Source: JAOEGB01 sp041262585 (GTDB taxonomy: Bacteria > Actinomycetota > Actinomycetes > Streptosporangiales > Streptosporangiaceae). From it: a DNA stretch of 64,000 bases. Shown here piece after piece: positions 20,817 through 29,109 of the stretch (its first letter is position 1; each line of letters begins with the position of its first letter). Position numbers and translations under genes: made by a program. The DNA is taken from NCBI RefSeq assembly GCF_041262585.1, contig NZ_JBGCBZ010000014.1, positions 124,001 to 188,000 of the forward strand, written 5' to 3'. The notes beneath the pieces are model-generated. The model did no database searches and was not told the DNA's origin. It was given only the letters and a program-made list of their open reading frames with translations.

Positions 20817-22696
20817 TGCAGAGGGAGCTTTCCAGCCAGATCGGCGAGCTGCTGGCGTACGTCCGGGAGAACGTGCCGTACTACGCGGGGATTCCGATTC
20901 CGTCTACGGAAGCCGATCTGAGCGGACTTCCCATCCTCGAACGCGCCGACATCCAGCGGGCGGGCCGGTCGCTGCAATCGCTGTCGGGCGATCCGGATGG
21001 ATGGCTGGCCACGTCGACGTCCGGGACGACCGGCGAGCCATTGACGGTGTTCTTCGACTCGCCTCCCCAGGCTCTGGAGATTCGCCTTATCCGGCGGCTC
21101 GCCGAGCGGCTCGGAATCGGCGGAAGCCCAGGGATCCTGCACCTCACCCTGCATGCCCCCGGGCCGTCCAGGGCGATGGTCTCCCCTTGGGGTGATGGCA
21201 ACGTCCTAACTCGCTGGAACCTCGCCCGCCTGTGGCAGCTGGACGACAGAGCCTTCGCCGAGCGGCTGGAGCGGGCAGTCGCTGGCCGGATCCTCACCGC
21301 GAAACCGTCCGTCTTCGGATTGCTGGCCGACCGGCTGGGCGATCGCGGCACCTCGGCTCCCGGGGTGGTCCTCATGTCGGGGGAGACGTGCCCCCCGGAC
21401 CTGCGCCGGAAGATCGAGGAGCGGTTCCACTGCCCGGTGTCTTCGCTTTACACCATGGCGGAGGTGGGCATCGTGGCCACCGAGTGCCCAGCCGCCGCGT
21501 ACGCCTATCACTGCGAGCAGGAGTCCTGCCACATCGAGATCCTGGATGGTGACGTCCTGGTGACGCCACTCACCAACCGGGCGATGCCCCTCATCAGGTA
21601 CCGGAGTGGCGACCGGGCACGCTGGCTGGAGGGCGGATGCCGATGCGACCGCGCCGCACCCGTTTTCGAGCTCACCAGCGCCAGATCGCCCCGGCATCTG
21701 CTCACCGCCGATGGTGGGCTGGTGTCGATAGGTACATTCATGAAGGCGATGATCTCGCTTCCGGTGGACCGGATCTCCCTGGCGCAGCAGGGGGCCGGGC
21801 AGGTCCGCATCGACTACCAGGCACGAACCCCGCTCACCGAGTCGGATCGCGAGCGCGCGGCGGCCCCGCTCCGCTCGGCTCTGGGACTGGGGACGCGCGT
21901 AAGCTTCCACCGGCATGAGGCCGCGGCCTTCCCACTGGCGGACGGCCGTCCCGTCCATCCGGCGGGCACGGCCGTCCCGTTGGGCCCCTCCTTGGAGGAT
22001 CTGTCCAGCTGGTTGGAGTCCTGGTGCGCCGAACATTCGCTGACGCCTCAAGCCGTGATCCTCACCGGTTCCGTTCTGGAACCGGTGTTCCGGACCCGCT
22101 TCAGCGACGTCGACCTGACCCTGGTGACCGACGATCCGCCGGAGGCCTGGACCGGCCCGGTCCGTCTCATACGCCGCCACCTGCCCGCCCTCCGTGTGAT
22201 GATCACCAGTGAGCGTGACTCCGTAGCCCGGTCGCCCCTGGCCACCTGCCGTCTGATCTGTGAGGGCACGCCCCTGCTGGGCTCCCTCCCGGCCTTTGCC
22301 TGGCCGGCTTCGCGTGCTCTCGCCACAGAGGGCGTCCACTGGTGCCAGACCGCAGCCGACACCCTCTGGCACCAGTTCACCGATCCGGACACGGCCACGG
22401 CGGACACCCTCGCGACCGCCTACCTGGCCCACAAAGTCATCGTTAACGCGTGCCGCTACCGCCACGTGGTTTTCGAAGACAGGCAGACCCGTGCCGCCTC
22501 AGTCCTGGCCGCCGAACTGGACCCTGCCGAATCTCCGGCGACCGAAGCCATAGAGGTGGCCTGTGAGCATCGTCCACCGCCCCCGGAGTGTGCTGCGTCC
22601 CTCCGCTATCTCACTGCCGCCCGTGCCATAGCACTGACAGTCGCCGCCGAGCTCGGCGACTACCTGACGGGAACCAACGCAGAGGACTTTCCCTGA
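20816..22696 (+). CDS. PaaK-like adenylate-forming domain fused to a C-terminal nucleotidyltransferase
   Basis: 626 aa. Residues ~1-390 follow the phenylacetate-CoA ligase / coenzyme F390 synthetase pattern: LLAYVRENVPYY at the start, the phosphate-binding loop STSGTTGEP (67-75), LYTMAEVG (211-218), RYRSGD (261-266) and a Cys-containing loop GGCRCDRAAP. From ~400 the sequence becomes a minimal nucleotidyltransferase: GS at 418-419 followed by DVD (Asp431, Asp433), the metal-binding pattern of pol-beta-like MNT enzymes. A helical tail (~500-620) of aminoglycoside-nucleotidyltransferase type completes it. Both active sites look intact. I know of no standard enzyme with this layout. The start overlaps the preceding stop by one base. 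Acyl-AMP chemistry coupled to nucleotidylation is inferred. Confidence 0.85.
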   Translation: MQRELSSQIGELLAYVRENVPYYAGIPIPSTEADLSGLPILERADIQRAGRSLQSLSGDPDGWLATSTSGTTGEPLTVFFDSPPQALEIRLIRRLAERLGIGGSPGILHLTLHAPGPSRAMVSPWGDGNVLTRWNLARLWQLDDRAFAERLERAVAGRILTAKPSVFGLLADRLGDRGTSAPGVVLMSGETCPPDLRRKIEERFHCPVSSLYTMAEVGIVATECPAAAYAYHCEQESCHIEILDGDVLVTPLTNRAMPLIRYRSGDRARWLEGGCRCDRAAPVFELTSARSPRHLLTADGGLVSIGTFMKAMISLPVDRISLAQQGAGQVRIDYQARTPLTESDRERAAAPLRSALGLGTRVSFHRHEAAAFPLADGRPVHPAGTAVPLGPSLEDLSSWLESWCAEHSLTPQAVILTGSVLEPVFRTRFSDVDLTLVTDDPPEAWTGPVRLIRRHLPALRVMITSERDSVARSPLATCRLICEGTPLLGSLPAFAWPASRALATEGVHWCQTAADTLWHQFTDPDTATADTLATAYLAHKVIVNACRYRHVVFEDRQTRAASVLAAELDPAESPATEAIEVACEHRPPPPECAASLRYLTAARAIALTVAAELGDYLTGTNAEDFP

Positions 22697-23077
22697 GGGA
22701 CTGTAGAACGAAATCGACAAGACCCGAACCCCCGGTCATCGGCCATATCCGCCTGGATCGGCTCGGGGTCGCTGACGTGGCCCTTGTCTTCGAGGCGATC
22801 GCTTCCCACCCTCCATGGGTCGCCTCTCTGCGGCACCCGTCCTCCCGGCCGTGTTTCGCGTGGAGGCACAGGTCAAGGCCCCGCTAAGGACCAGCACTCA
22901 CGCCAGCTCGTCAGCGACAGGGGGAACGTCGAGGGCAGCCTGGTCGTCCGGTCCGGTGATCGTTTGCGCCGGACGGGCGGCGGTCGAGCGAACACCAAAC
23001 GAGAGGGACGAACCGGCCTATGAATGCCACCAGCGCGCCCATGATCAGAATCATGAACGCGCTGGTCGGATGCGGTG
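22697..23077. other. Intergenic region without recognised gene
   Basis: 381 bp between the PaaK fusion gene and tRNA-Lys. Small open frames here have no recognisable product or ribosome site. A degenerate GCCCATGATCAG near 23038 faintly resembles the dispersed GTGATCATGCAC repeat. Confidence 0.6.
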
Positions 23078-23151
23078 TGCGCCGCCAGGGACTCGAACCC
23101 CGGACCCGCTGATTAAGAGTCAGCTGCTCTAACCAACTGAGCTAGCGGCGC
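23078..23151 (-). tRNA. tRNA-Lys (CTT anticodon)
   Basis: Read on the minus strand, 74 nt fold as a standard cloverleaf. The acceptor stem is GCGCCGC paired with GCGGCGC, discriminator A. D-arm AGCTCAGTTGGTTAGAGC, anticodon loop CTCTTAA (anticodon CTT, decoding AAG) and T-arm with GGTTCGAGTCC are all present. CCA is not encoded. Confidence 0.97.
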
Positions 23152-23259
23152 TTGCGACGTCCGTAACCTTAGCAGTCCCGTCCACGGTACGCACATCGGA
23201 AACGTCGTCGGCGGCTCTCTTATGGGCAAACCCCCCAGAGGTGACCCGAAGAGCCGTGC

Positions 23260-23835
23260 TCAGCCGCTCCAGGCGCCCGTGGAGAAGGGAACCGGCTCGC
23301 CCTTCTTGCCCGGTCCGTCGCCCCACTTGGTCACGACGTACTGGACGTCGATGTGGCCCTTGTCGCTGTTGACCGTGAGCGTGTCGCTGTTCCAGTTGGT
23401 GCCGGTCAGCTCGGCGAAGGTCTGGCCGTCCATGTCCAGCATGACGCCGTCGTCCGACGGGGTGCCGGGGCCGCGGTCGCCGATGAAGAACTTGGCCGCC
23501 TTGCCCTTGTAGAAGACGTAGCCCTCGGTGCCGAGCGGCCAGCTGGGGCTGGCGAACAGGCCCTTCTGCATGGGCTTGCCGATGGCCGGCATGCCGGTGT
23601 CGCCCTCACGCCCGGAAGCGTCGTCCCAGAAGTACGAGCCCTTGGTGCTGCCACTCAGCAGGACCTGCTCCTTGTTGAAGGCGGCAGAGATGCTGACGAC
23701 GTTCTCGTTCACCGGAAGCTTCACCGCGGGAGCCGGGGCGGCGGCCATGATCGACATGCCGAGGGCCGCGGTGCCCAGCAGGGCGGAAAGGGACTTGACG
23801 GTTCGATTACTACGCACGTCGAGCAGAGTCTTCAT
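23260..23835 (-). CDS. Secreted protein of unknown function
   Basis: 191 aa from ATG 23835 (an upstream in-frame start at 23886 gives an unlikely extension). The N-terminus MKTLLDVRSNRTVKSLS followed by a hydrophobic run ending in AAAPAPA is a Sec signal peptide. The mature part is beta-rich with aromatic/Gly motifs (SYFWDDASGREGD, FFIGDRGPG, LDMDGQTF, IDVQYVVTKWGDG) and no cysteine. There is no enzyme motif; a small cell-wall or extracellular binding protein is possible. The ribosome site is weak. Confidence 0.75.
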   Translation of the reverse strand: MKTLLDVRSNRTVKSLSALLGTAALGMSIMAAAPAPAVKLPVNENVVSISAAFNKEQVLLSGSTKGSYFWDDASGREGDTGMPAIGKPMQKGLFASPSWPLGTEGYVFYKGKAAKFFIGDRGPGTPSDDGVMLDMDGQTFAELTGTNWNSDTLTVNSDKGHIDVQYVVTKWGDGPGKKGEPVPFSTGAWSG

Positions 23836-24291
23836 GAAAACTGGGGGTCTTCCGTGAGACGACAGGGAGAGCGGGCCGTGCGTCACCCATCGGCCTGCCT
23901 GGTAAAGACAGGCCCACGGAGACGGGCCGCTAGGCCGGGCGAGAGAAGTCGATCGCCCGCAGGACGCGCGCTGAGGCGCTGAGCTATGGGGACCGGCCGG
24001 AATGGCGGTCTATGTCACACATATGGTCCGAAGGACCTGGGTCGGAGATCGCTGTGAGGGGTTCCTCACGCGGGCCTCGTCACCCGGGACAATCCAGCCA
24101 CCGGTCGGCAGCAATTTGGACTCTACAGGACGAGTCAGGGCAGAGCAAAGCATATGCCCCATAACACCCAGAAGATCTACGCGCTTACCCCAAGGCCAGG
24201 TCAGAAGGCCAAGGTCCCGTCACGAAACCGCACCCTGACGGACACCCTCCACAAGGGGCTGTCAAGGAGCGCGTGTACGGCAGGCAGTCCC

Positions 24292-24460
24292 GCGCATGAT
24301 CACGCACAACGATGAGGCTGCCTCGCCGGCCAACAGCGGAATCCATGCCCGCTCACGGGGCAATCGGCGCGGTATCACAGGAGGCCGATCCCAGGGGCAT
24401 TGATCAAGGGTGTACGGGCGACCGCTCGGACGGCCGGTCCGGGAGCCCGGGCATGATCAC
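24292..24460 (-). repeat. Dispersed 53-bp-phased repeat, cluster F (degenerate)
   Basis: Reverse-orientation cores GCGCATGATCAC (24292) and GGGCATGATCAC (24449), with a damaged core GGCATTGATCAA near 24396, 53 bp before the last one. This is the same family as the better preserved clusters at 37398, 45178, 54399, 57159 and 63205. Confidence 0.6.
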
Positions 24461-24495
24461 GAGCGAAGAGGGGACAAAGAAGAGGGAACAAAAAT

Positions 24496-24533
24496 GCCGG
24501 GGCCGGACAGTCCCCCAACTGTCCGACCCCGGC
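24496..24533 (-). terminator. Strong hairpin downstream of OsmC operon
   Basis: 16-bp inverted repeat with one mismatch (GCCGGGGCCGGACAGT / ACTGTCCGACCCCGGC) around CCCCCA. On the minus strand it lies about 300 bp after the OsmC stop, and an A-rich stretch on its left becomes a U-tract (CATTTTTGTT on the minus strand), supporting termination of the response regulator-kinase-OsmC transcript. Confidence 0.75.
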
Positions 24534-24828
24534 TCAAGCGGTTCCGCCAGGGAATGCCCTCCCCAAAGGCACCGGCGGGCCCCCGCTTTTCTCTCGGACG
24601 TGGTTCCCCCTCCACGTCCTTATCGGCAAAGCTTCTGGTCGCTCTGATCTGCTCGACCTGCTACCACAGTACAAAGCCGGATGTCATGAAGTCGTCATCC
24701 AGAGGTGGATTTTCGGCCTACATCTCCCTACATCCGGGCTTACCGACCAGATCCGACTCGCACGACGGCTCTCATGCCGCCACACCCATCTCACCGGTCC
24801 CCGCGCCGCGCGCAGCCCGCGTGCCGGC

Positions 24829-25215
24829 CTACTCGCCGAGGACGATCTTGACCTCGGTGCCCTGCTGGAGCGAGCGGCTCACGATGCAGTGCCGTTCGTG
24901 GACCCGCTCCGCGACGGCCTCGAACACCTCGCGCCCCTCCCGCGTGGGGGCCTCGGCGTCGTAGGTGACGGTGACGGATCCCAGGAGGGTCGGTGCCGCC
25001 TTCTCCGCCGTGACGTCCACCGCCAGCCGTACGAGCCGGTGGCCGCGCTGGGCGGTGAGCGGCTCGACCGTCATGATGTTGCACCCGCCCACGGCGGCCA
25101 GCAGCAGTTCAACCGGGCTGAACAGGCCGTCGCCCGCCCCAATTTTGATCTCCGCGCCACGACTGTTTCGGGCGACAAATCCGTCTTCAGTGCGCTCTAC
25201 GTGGACAGATGCCAT
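24829..25215 (-). CDS. OsmC/Ohr-family peroxiredoxin-like protein
   Basis: 128 aa. SPVELLLAAVGGCNIMTVE carries the first conserved Cys (45) and ERHCIVSRSL the second (Cys110), the redox pair that reduces organic hydroperoxides in OsmC/Ohr proteins. There is no signal peptide, so it is cytoplasmic. Its ATG lies 4 bp after the histidine kinase stop on the same strand, so it is the last gene of a response regulator-kinase-OsmC operon. That suggests the two-component system senses oxidative or envelope redox stress. Confidence 0.92.
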   Translation of the reverse strand: MASVHVERTEDGFVARNSRGAEIKIGAGDGLFSPVELLLAAVGGCNIMTVEPLTAQRGHRLVRLAVDVTAEKAAPTLLGSVTVTYDAEAPTREGREVFEAVAERVHERHCIVSRSLQQGTEVKIVLGE

Positions 25216-25219
25216 GCCG

Positions 25220-26275
25220 TCACCCTACTGGCAGGGCAAGCCGTACGAGCGTGCCTCCCCCTGGAGCGGCCGCGGCCGAGACGCTGCCGCCGTGGCTGTC
25301 CACGACCTGGCCCACGATCGCCAGGCCGAGTCCCGATCCGGGCAGCGCGCGGGCCTCGGGCGCCCGGTAGAACCGGTCGAACACGTGGGGCAGATCCTCG
25401 GCCGAGATCCCCGGCCCGTGGTCGCGGACGGTCAGCACGCCGTCCCGCAGCGAGACCTCGACCCGGCTCCCGGCGGGGCTGTACTTGGCGGCGTTGTCGA
25501 GCAGGTTGGCCACGGCCCTCGACAGCCGGTCGGGCACGCCGCGCACGACGGCGGGCTCGACCACGACCGAATACGAGGTTGAGGGCCAGTGCCGGGACGC
25601 CCGCGCGACCTCCCGCCTCACCAGTTCGTCGAGCCGCACCGTCTCGACCAACGCGGCCGGCTCCTCATCTCGCGCCAGCTCGACCACGTCGGAGACGAGC
25701 GCGGTGAGCTCTTCCAGGCCGACCAGCACGGCCCGGCTCACCTCGTCACGGTCCTTCGGCGACAGGCCGCCCCTGATCAGCAGCTCGGTGTTGGTCCGCA
25801 CGGCCGTCAGCGGGGTTCGCAGCTCATGCGAGGCGTCGGCGACCAGCCGTTTCTGGGCCTTCGCCGACCGCTCGAGCGCGTCCAGCATCGCGTTGAAGCT
25901 GCGGGCCAGGCTGGCCAGCTCGTCGTCGCCCGAGACGTCGATCCGCGTGGCCAGGTCACGGGTGGCCGCCACGCGCCGGGCGGCGTCCTTGAACGCGCCC
26001 ACCGGCCGCAGCGCCGTCCGCGCCGCGAGCCAGCCGAGCGCGCCCGAGAGCACCAGCCCGCCGAGGGCCACGGCGAAGAACGGCCAGCCGAGATCGTCGA
26101 TGTCCGCCAGCCCCGCGAGCACGCCCCTCGGCGGCTGATCCGGATAGCCGTCGAACTGGCCCATGGCGCTCTCGACCCTGCGGCAGGTGATCAGGTACGC
26201 CGCGACGATCACCACGATCACGCTGACCGCCGCGGCCATCGCGGACGCCAGGGCGAGCCGCCAGCGCAGCTTCAC
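25220..26275 (-). CDS. Sensor histidine kinase (HAMP, HisKA, HATPase_c)
   Basis: 351 aa. The first TM helix is at ~7-29, a short ~35-residue periplasmic loop follows, and the second TM is at ~64-84. A HAMP domain (~86-138) precedes the dimerisation box DASHELRTPL with phosphoacceptor His150. The ATP-binding N, G1 and G2 boxes are seen (LLDNAAKYSP, VRDHGPGIS, GSGLGLAIV). The short sensor loop with Asp/Pro residues suggests a small or intramembrane signal. The start overlaps the response regulator stop by 4 bp. Confidence 0.95.
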   Translation of the reverse strand: MKLRWRLALASAMAAAVSVIVVIVAAYLITCRRVESAMGQFDGYPDQPPRGVLAGLADIDDLGWPFFAVALGGLVLSGALGWLAARTALRPVGAFKDAARRVAATRDLATRIDVSGDDELASLARSFNAMLDALERSAKAQKRLVADASHELRTPLTAVRTNTELLIRGGLSPKDRDEVSRAVLVGLEELTALVSDVVELARDEEPAALVETVRLDELVRREVARASRHWPSTSYSVVVEPAVVRGVPDRLSRAVANLLDNAAKYSPAGSRVEVSLRDGVLTVRDHGPGISAEDLPHVFDRFYRAPEARALPGSGLGLAIVGQVVDSHGGSVSAAAAPGGGTLVRLALPVG

Positions 26276-27009
26276 GACGACTCCCCCGCCGTCTCCCGCG
26301 CCGTCTCCCGCGCGATCTCTCGTGTCGTGTCCCTGAGCGCGTAGCCGAGACCGTGCACGGTCTGGATCAGCCGCGGCTCCCCGCCGGCCTCGGTCTTCTT
26401 GCGCAAATAGCGGATGTAGACCTCCAGGCTGTTGGACGCCGGGCGGAAGGCGTGGCCCCAGATCCGCTCAAGGATCACCTTGCGGGTGAGCACCTGGCCA
26501 CCGTTGCGGATGAGCAAATCGAGCAGGGCGTACTCGGTTCTCGTCAGGTCGATCAGCCGGTCCCCGCGCCTCGCCTGCCTGCTGTCCGGGAGCAGGCTCA
26601 GGTCGGCGAAGCCCGCCTCCGGCTCGGGCGGGGCCGTACGGCGGAGCAGCGCCCGGACCCGCGCGAACAGCTCCTCCAGCGCGAAGGGCTTCACCAGATA
26701 GTCGTCGGCGCCGGCGTCGAGCCCGGCGACGCGGTCGCCGATGCCGTCGAGCGCGGTCAGCATGAGCACCGGGATGCGATGGCCGCTCTCACGCAGCGTC
26801 CGGCAGACCTCCAGGCCGTCCATCTGGGGCATCAAAACGTCGAGCACCACCAGGCCCGGCGGGCTGCCCGCGATGGCGGCGAGCGCGGCGACGCCGTCGT
26901 CGGCCGTGGCGACCCGGTAGCCCTCGACGCGGAGGGCACGCGCGATCGCGTCCCGCACCTCGGGCTCGTCGTCCACGACGAGCACGCGTGTCTTGGTCAC
27001 AGCCGCCAT
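26272..27009 (-). CDS. OmpR-family response regulator
   Basis: 245 aa. The receiver domain has VLVVDDEP, phosphoacceptor Asp57 in LVVLDVLMPQMDG, and KPF at the switch lysine. The C-terminal winged helix (DLTRTEYALLDLL ... RYLRKKTE) binds DNA. The tail REIARETARETAGES is a short repeat reflecting tandem DNA at 26283-26330. It is divergent from the ferric-reductase/FMN/ApbE operon that starts 138 bp away, which is the obvious candidate target. Confidence 0.95.
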   Translation of the reverse strand: MAAVTKTRVLVVDDEPEVRDAIARALRVEGYRVATADDGVAALAAIAGSPPGLVVLDVLMPQMDGLEVCRTLRESGHRIPVLMLTALDGIGDRVAGLDAGADDYLVKPFALEELFARVRALLRRTAPPEPEAGFADLSLLPDSRQARRGDRLIDLTRTEYALLDLLIRNGGQVLTRKVILERIWGHAFRPASNSLEVYIRYLRKKTEAGGEPRLIQTVHGLGYALRDTTREIARETARETAGESS

Positions 27010-27147
27010 CCTGGTGAGGAGAGATGAAAAGTTCCTGAAGGAACGCCGCCGCGAAGCGTCCGCAACCCCTGCGGCGCGGGCGATCCCGCGGTTCCCCGTA
27101 GGTTACTCGTTCAGATCTGTCTCATAACCGTCAGCGACCGTCGAAAA

Positions 27148-28605
27148 ATGGGACCCACCGACCTGACAGGCGCGGCCCCACCGGTCCACTCGTGGACGGG
27201 TACGGCTCGGGCCTCGATGACGTGGCGCTGGCCGGCGCTCTTGTGGTCGGGTGCGGCCGCCGTCCTGGCCTCGTGGGCGGTCCACGCGCATGGCGACCTC
27301 GCGTCCGCCCCGGTCACCGCCGTCGGCAGGCTGACCGGCCTGCTCGCCGGATATCTCATCGCGATCCAGCTCATCCTCATGAGCCGGGCGCCGGACACGC
27401 GGATAGTCTCCCTGTGGCACCGCAGGCTCGGCGGCATGATCTTCACGCTCGTCTGCGCCCACATCGTCTTCACCACCATGGGGTACGCCGCGGGGGCCGG
27501 CCTCGCGGGCCAGACGATGACGTTCATCGAGAGCTACCCCTGGTTGCTCGCGGCTTACGCCGGCACGGCCCTGCTCGTGATGGCCGGCCTGACCTCGGTC
27601 CGCGCGATCAAGCGGCGCCTGCGTTACGAGACCTGGTATTACCTCCATCTCTACGCCTACCTCGGCACCGCGCTCGCCTTCGCCCACACGATCACCATCT
27701 CCACGGACATCGTCGGCGCCGCCAAGGCCCTGTGGCTCGCCCTGTACGGCACGGCCCTCGCCATGGCCGTCTGGAGGCGGATCGCCCGGCCGGTCGCGCT
27801 GGCCGCGAGGCACGGCTTCCGGGTGTCCCGCGTGGTCAGGGAGACGCCGGACGTCACCTCGATCCACATCGGGGGCCGCCGGATGCGGGAGTTCGCCGCC
27901 CGGCCCGGGCAGTTCGTCCGGCTGCGGTTCCTCACCCGCGAGGGCTGGTGGCAGGCCCATCCCTTCTCTCTGTCGGCGGCGCCGGACGGGTGCGGCCTGC
28001 GCGTCACGGTCAAGGCTCTCGGGGACCACACCCGTGAGCTGCGGAGCGTCCCCGTCGGCACCCGTGTTCTGGTCGACGGCCCCTACGGCGGGTTCACGGC
28101 CGCCTCCCGCCTCAACGACAAGGTGCTGATGATCGCGGCCGGGATCGGGATAACCCCGATCAGAGCCCTGCTGGAGGAGATGCCACCCGGGACGGTCGTG
28201 GTCTACCGGGCCCGATCCGAGAAGGAGGTCGTCTTCCGCGACGAGCTCGATGAGCTGGCCCGGACTCGCGGCGCCCAGCTCGTGTACCTGCTCGGCGAGG
28301 ACCACCTGCCGGACGGGAACCACTCGGCGGACGGCAACTCGGCTGGCGGTCACTCGGCCGGCGGTCACTCGCCGGATGGGGACCACCTGCGAGGCGGGGA
28401 CCGCCACCTGGCGGTGGGCACGAGTGGTCACCGCCGCGTTACCGAGGCACTCACCGCTCCGGGCCTGGCGCGGCTGGTGCCCGACATGAGATCCCGCGAC
28501 GTCTTCCTCTGCGGGCCGCCCGGCCTCGTCCGTCACCTGCGGGCGGAGCTGCGCAAGGCCGGCCTGCTAGACCGGCACGTCCACGTCGACTGCTTCGAGC
28601 TCTAG
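27148..28605 (+). CDS. Ferric-reductase-like transmembrane flavin/NAD(P) oxidoreductase
   Basis: 485 aa. Six hydrophobic helices at ~25-205 contain paired His residues (LWHRRL, CAHIVF, YYLHLYAYLG, FAHTITI), the haem ligands of ferric reductase / NADPH-oxidase-type domains. A FAD-binding FNR domain follows (PGQFVRLRF, HPFSLSAAP), then an NAD(P) domain (MIAAGIGITPI, VFLCGPPG). Between the two NAD-domain motifs is an unusual ~35-residue insert of Asp/Gly/His/Ser/Asn repeats (28309-28410). It likely moves electrons from NAD(P)H across the membrane to the FMN-binding protein encoded next. ATG 27148 lacks a good ribosome site; ATG 27217 is an alternative start. Confidence 0.92.
   Translation: MGPTDLTGAAPPVHSWTGTARASMTWRWPALLWSGAAAVLASWAVHAHGDLASAPVTAVGRLTGLLAGYLIAIQLILMSRAPDTRIVSLWHRRLGGMIFTLVCAHIVFTTMGYAAGAGLAGQTMTFIESYPWLLAAYAGTALLVMAGLTSVRAIKRRLRYETWYYLHLYAYLGTALAFAHTITISTDIVGAAKALWLALYGTALAMAVWRRIARPVALAARHGFRVSRVVRETPDVTSIHIGGRRMREFAARPGQFVRLRFLTREGWWQAHPFSLSAAPDGCGLRVTVKALGDHTRELRSVPVGTRVLVDGPYGGFTAASRLNDKVLMIAAGIGITPIRALLEEMPPGTVVVYRARSEKEVVFRDELDELARTRGAQLVYLLGEDHLPDGNHSADGNSAGGHSAGGHSPDGDHLRGGDRHLAVGTSGHRRVTEALTAPGLARLVPDMRSRDVFLCGPPGLVRHLRAELRKAGLLDRHVHVDCFEL
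28309..28410 (+). repeat. In-frame DG(N/H)HS-type tandem repeat
   Basis: Roughly five imperfect copies of a 15-bp unit (GG/ACGGCAACTCGGC type) encode a His/Asp/Gly-rich insert in the NAD-binding domain of the oxidoreductase. Confidence 0.7.
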
Positions 28606-28722
28606 GGACCCCTCTCTAGGGATCTGGGGATGGTCTCGCGGATCTCGCCGTGGCCGGTGCCGGGAGCACGCGGAAATCCTGGGACTCGACCAAATCCAGG
28701 GACACGACCAAGGGAGGCCGAC

Positions 28723-29109
28723 GTGAAACGAGCCGTTCTCGCCTTGCTGACCACGATCGCCGGTGTGGCCCTCATCGTGACCCACCGGACGACCCCGATG
28801 CCGCCGGCCGGCATGACGAGGACGACGTCGTCGAAGACGGTTACCGGTGACCCGGCGGACACCGGGCACGGCATGATCGCCGTGACCCTCACCCTCTCGG
28901 GCCGCAGGATCACCAGGGCGGCGGCCGTACAGCACGCGACCTCTCCTCGCTCCCGGCAGGTCAGCGCCCGCGCCATCGCCCGGCTCGACCAGGAGGTGCT
29001 GACCGCCCAGAACGCCCACGTGGACACGATCAGCGGCGCCACCATGACGAGCGACGGCTACAGACGGTCGCTGCAGAGTGCCCTGGACAGGTCGGCCAGA
29101 CCCCGGTGA
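28723..29109 (+). CDS. FMN-binding domain protein (covalently flavinylated)
   Basis: 128 aa from GTG 28723, chosen because AGGGAGG precedes it and a membrane-anchor segment (VKRAVLALLTTIAGVALIVT) then starts the protein. The C-terminus contains DTISGATMTSDGY. SGAT at 104-107 is the ApbE target motif in which Thr107 carries FMN through a phosphodiester bond. The domain faces outside the membrane. It sits between a transmembrane reductase and apbE with a GTGA overlap to apbE, the standard minimal layout for extracytosolic flavin electron transfer. Confidence 0.9.
   Translation: MKRAVLALLTTIAGVALIVTHRTTPMPPAGMTRTTSSKTVTGDPADTGHGMIAVTLTLSGRRITRAAAVQHATSPRSRQVSARAIARLDQEVLTAQNAHVDTISGATMTSDGYRRSLQSALDRSARPR

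Larger units (their letters stand above)
23836..24828. other. Long intergenic region: decayed repeats and one strong hairpin, no gene
   Basis: About 990 bp between the secreted-protein start and the OsmC stop. Open frames here lack family resemblance and start signals. It holds copies of the dispersed GTGATCATGCAC-type repeat (24292-24460) and a strong hairpin (24496-24533). AT content rises around 24640-24720, consistent with regulatory or decayed DNA. Confidence 0.65.

Noticed and set aside
20816..22696. HEPN RNase domain in the C-terminal helical tail of the PaaK fusion
   Set aside because: MNT-HEPN pairing made this attractive, but the only Arg/His cluster (CRYRHVVFED) does not fit Rx4-6H.
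24410..24964. 184-aa plus-strand open frame
   Set aside because: It runs through a terminator hairpin and then antisense to the OsmC gene; no start signal or family match.
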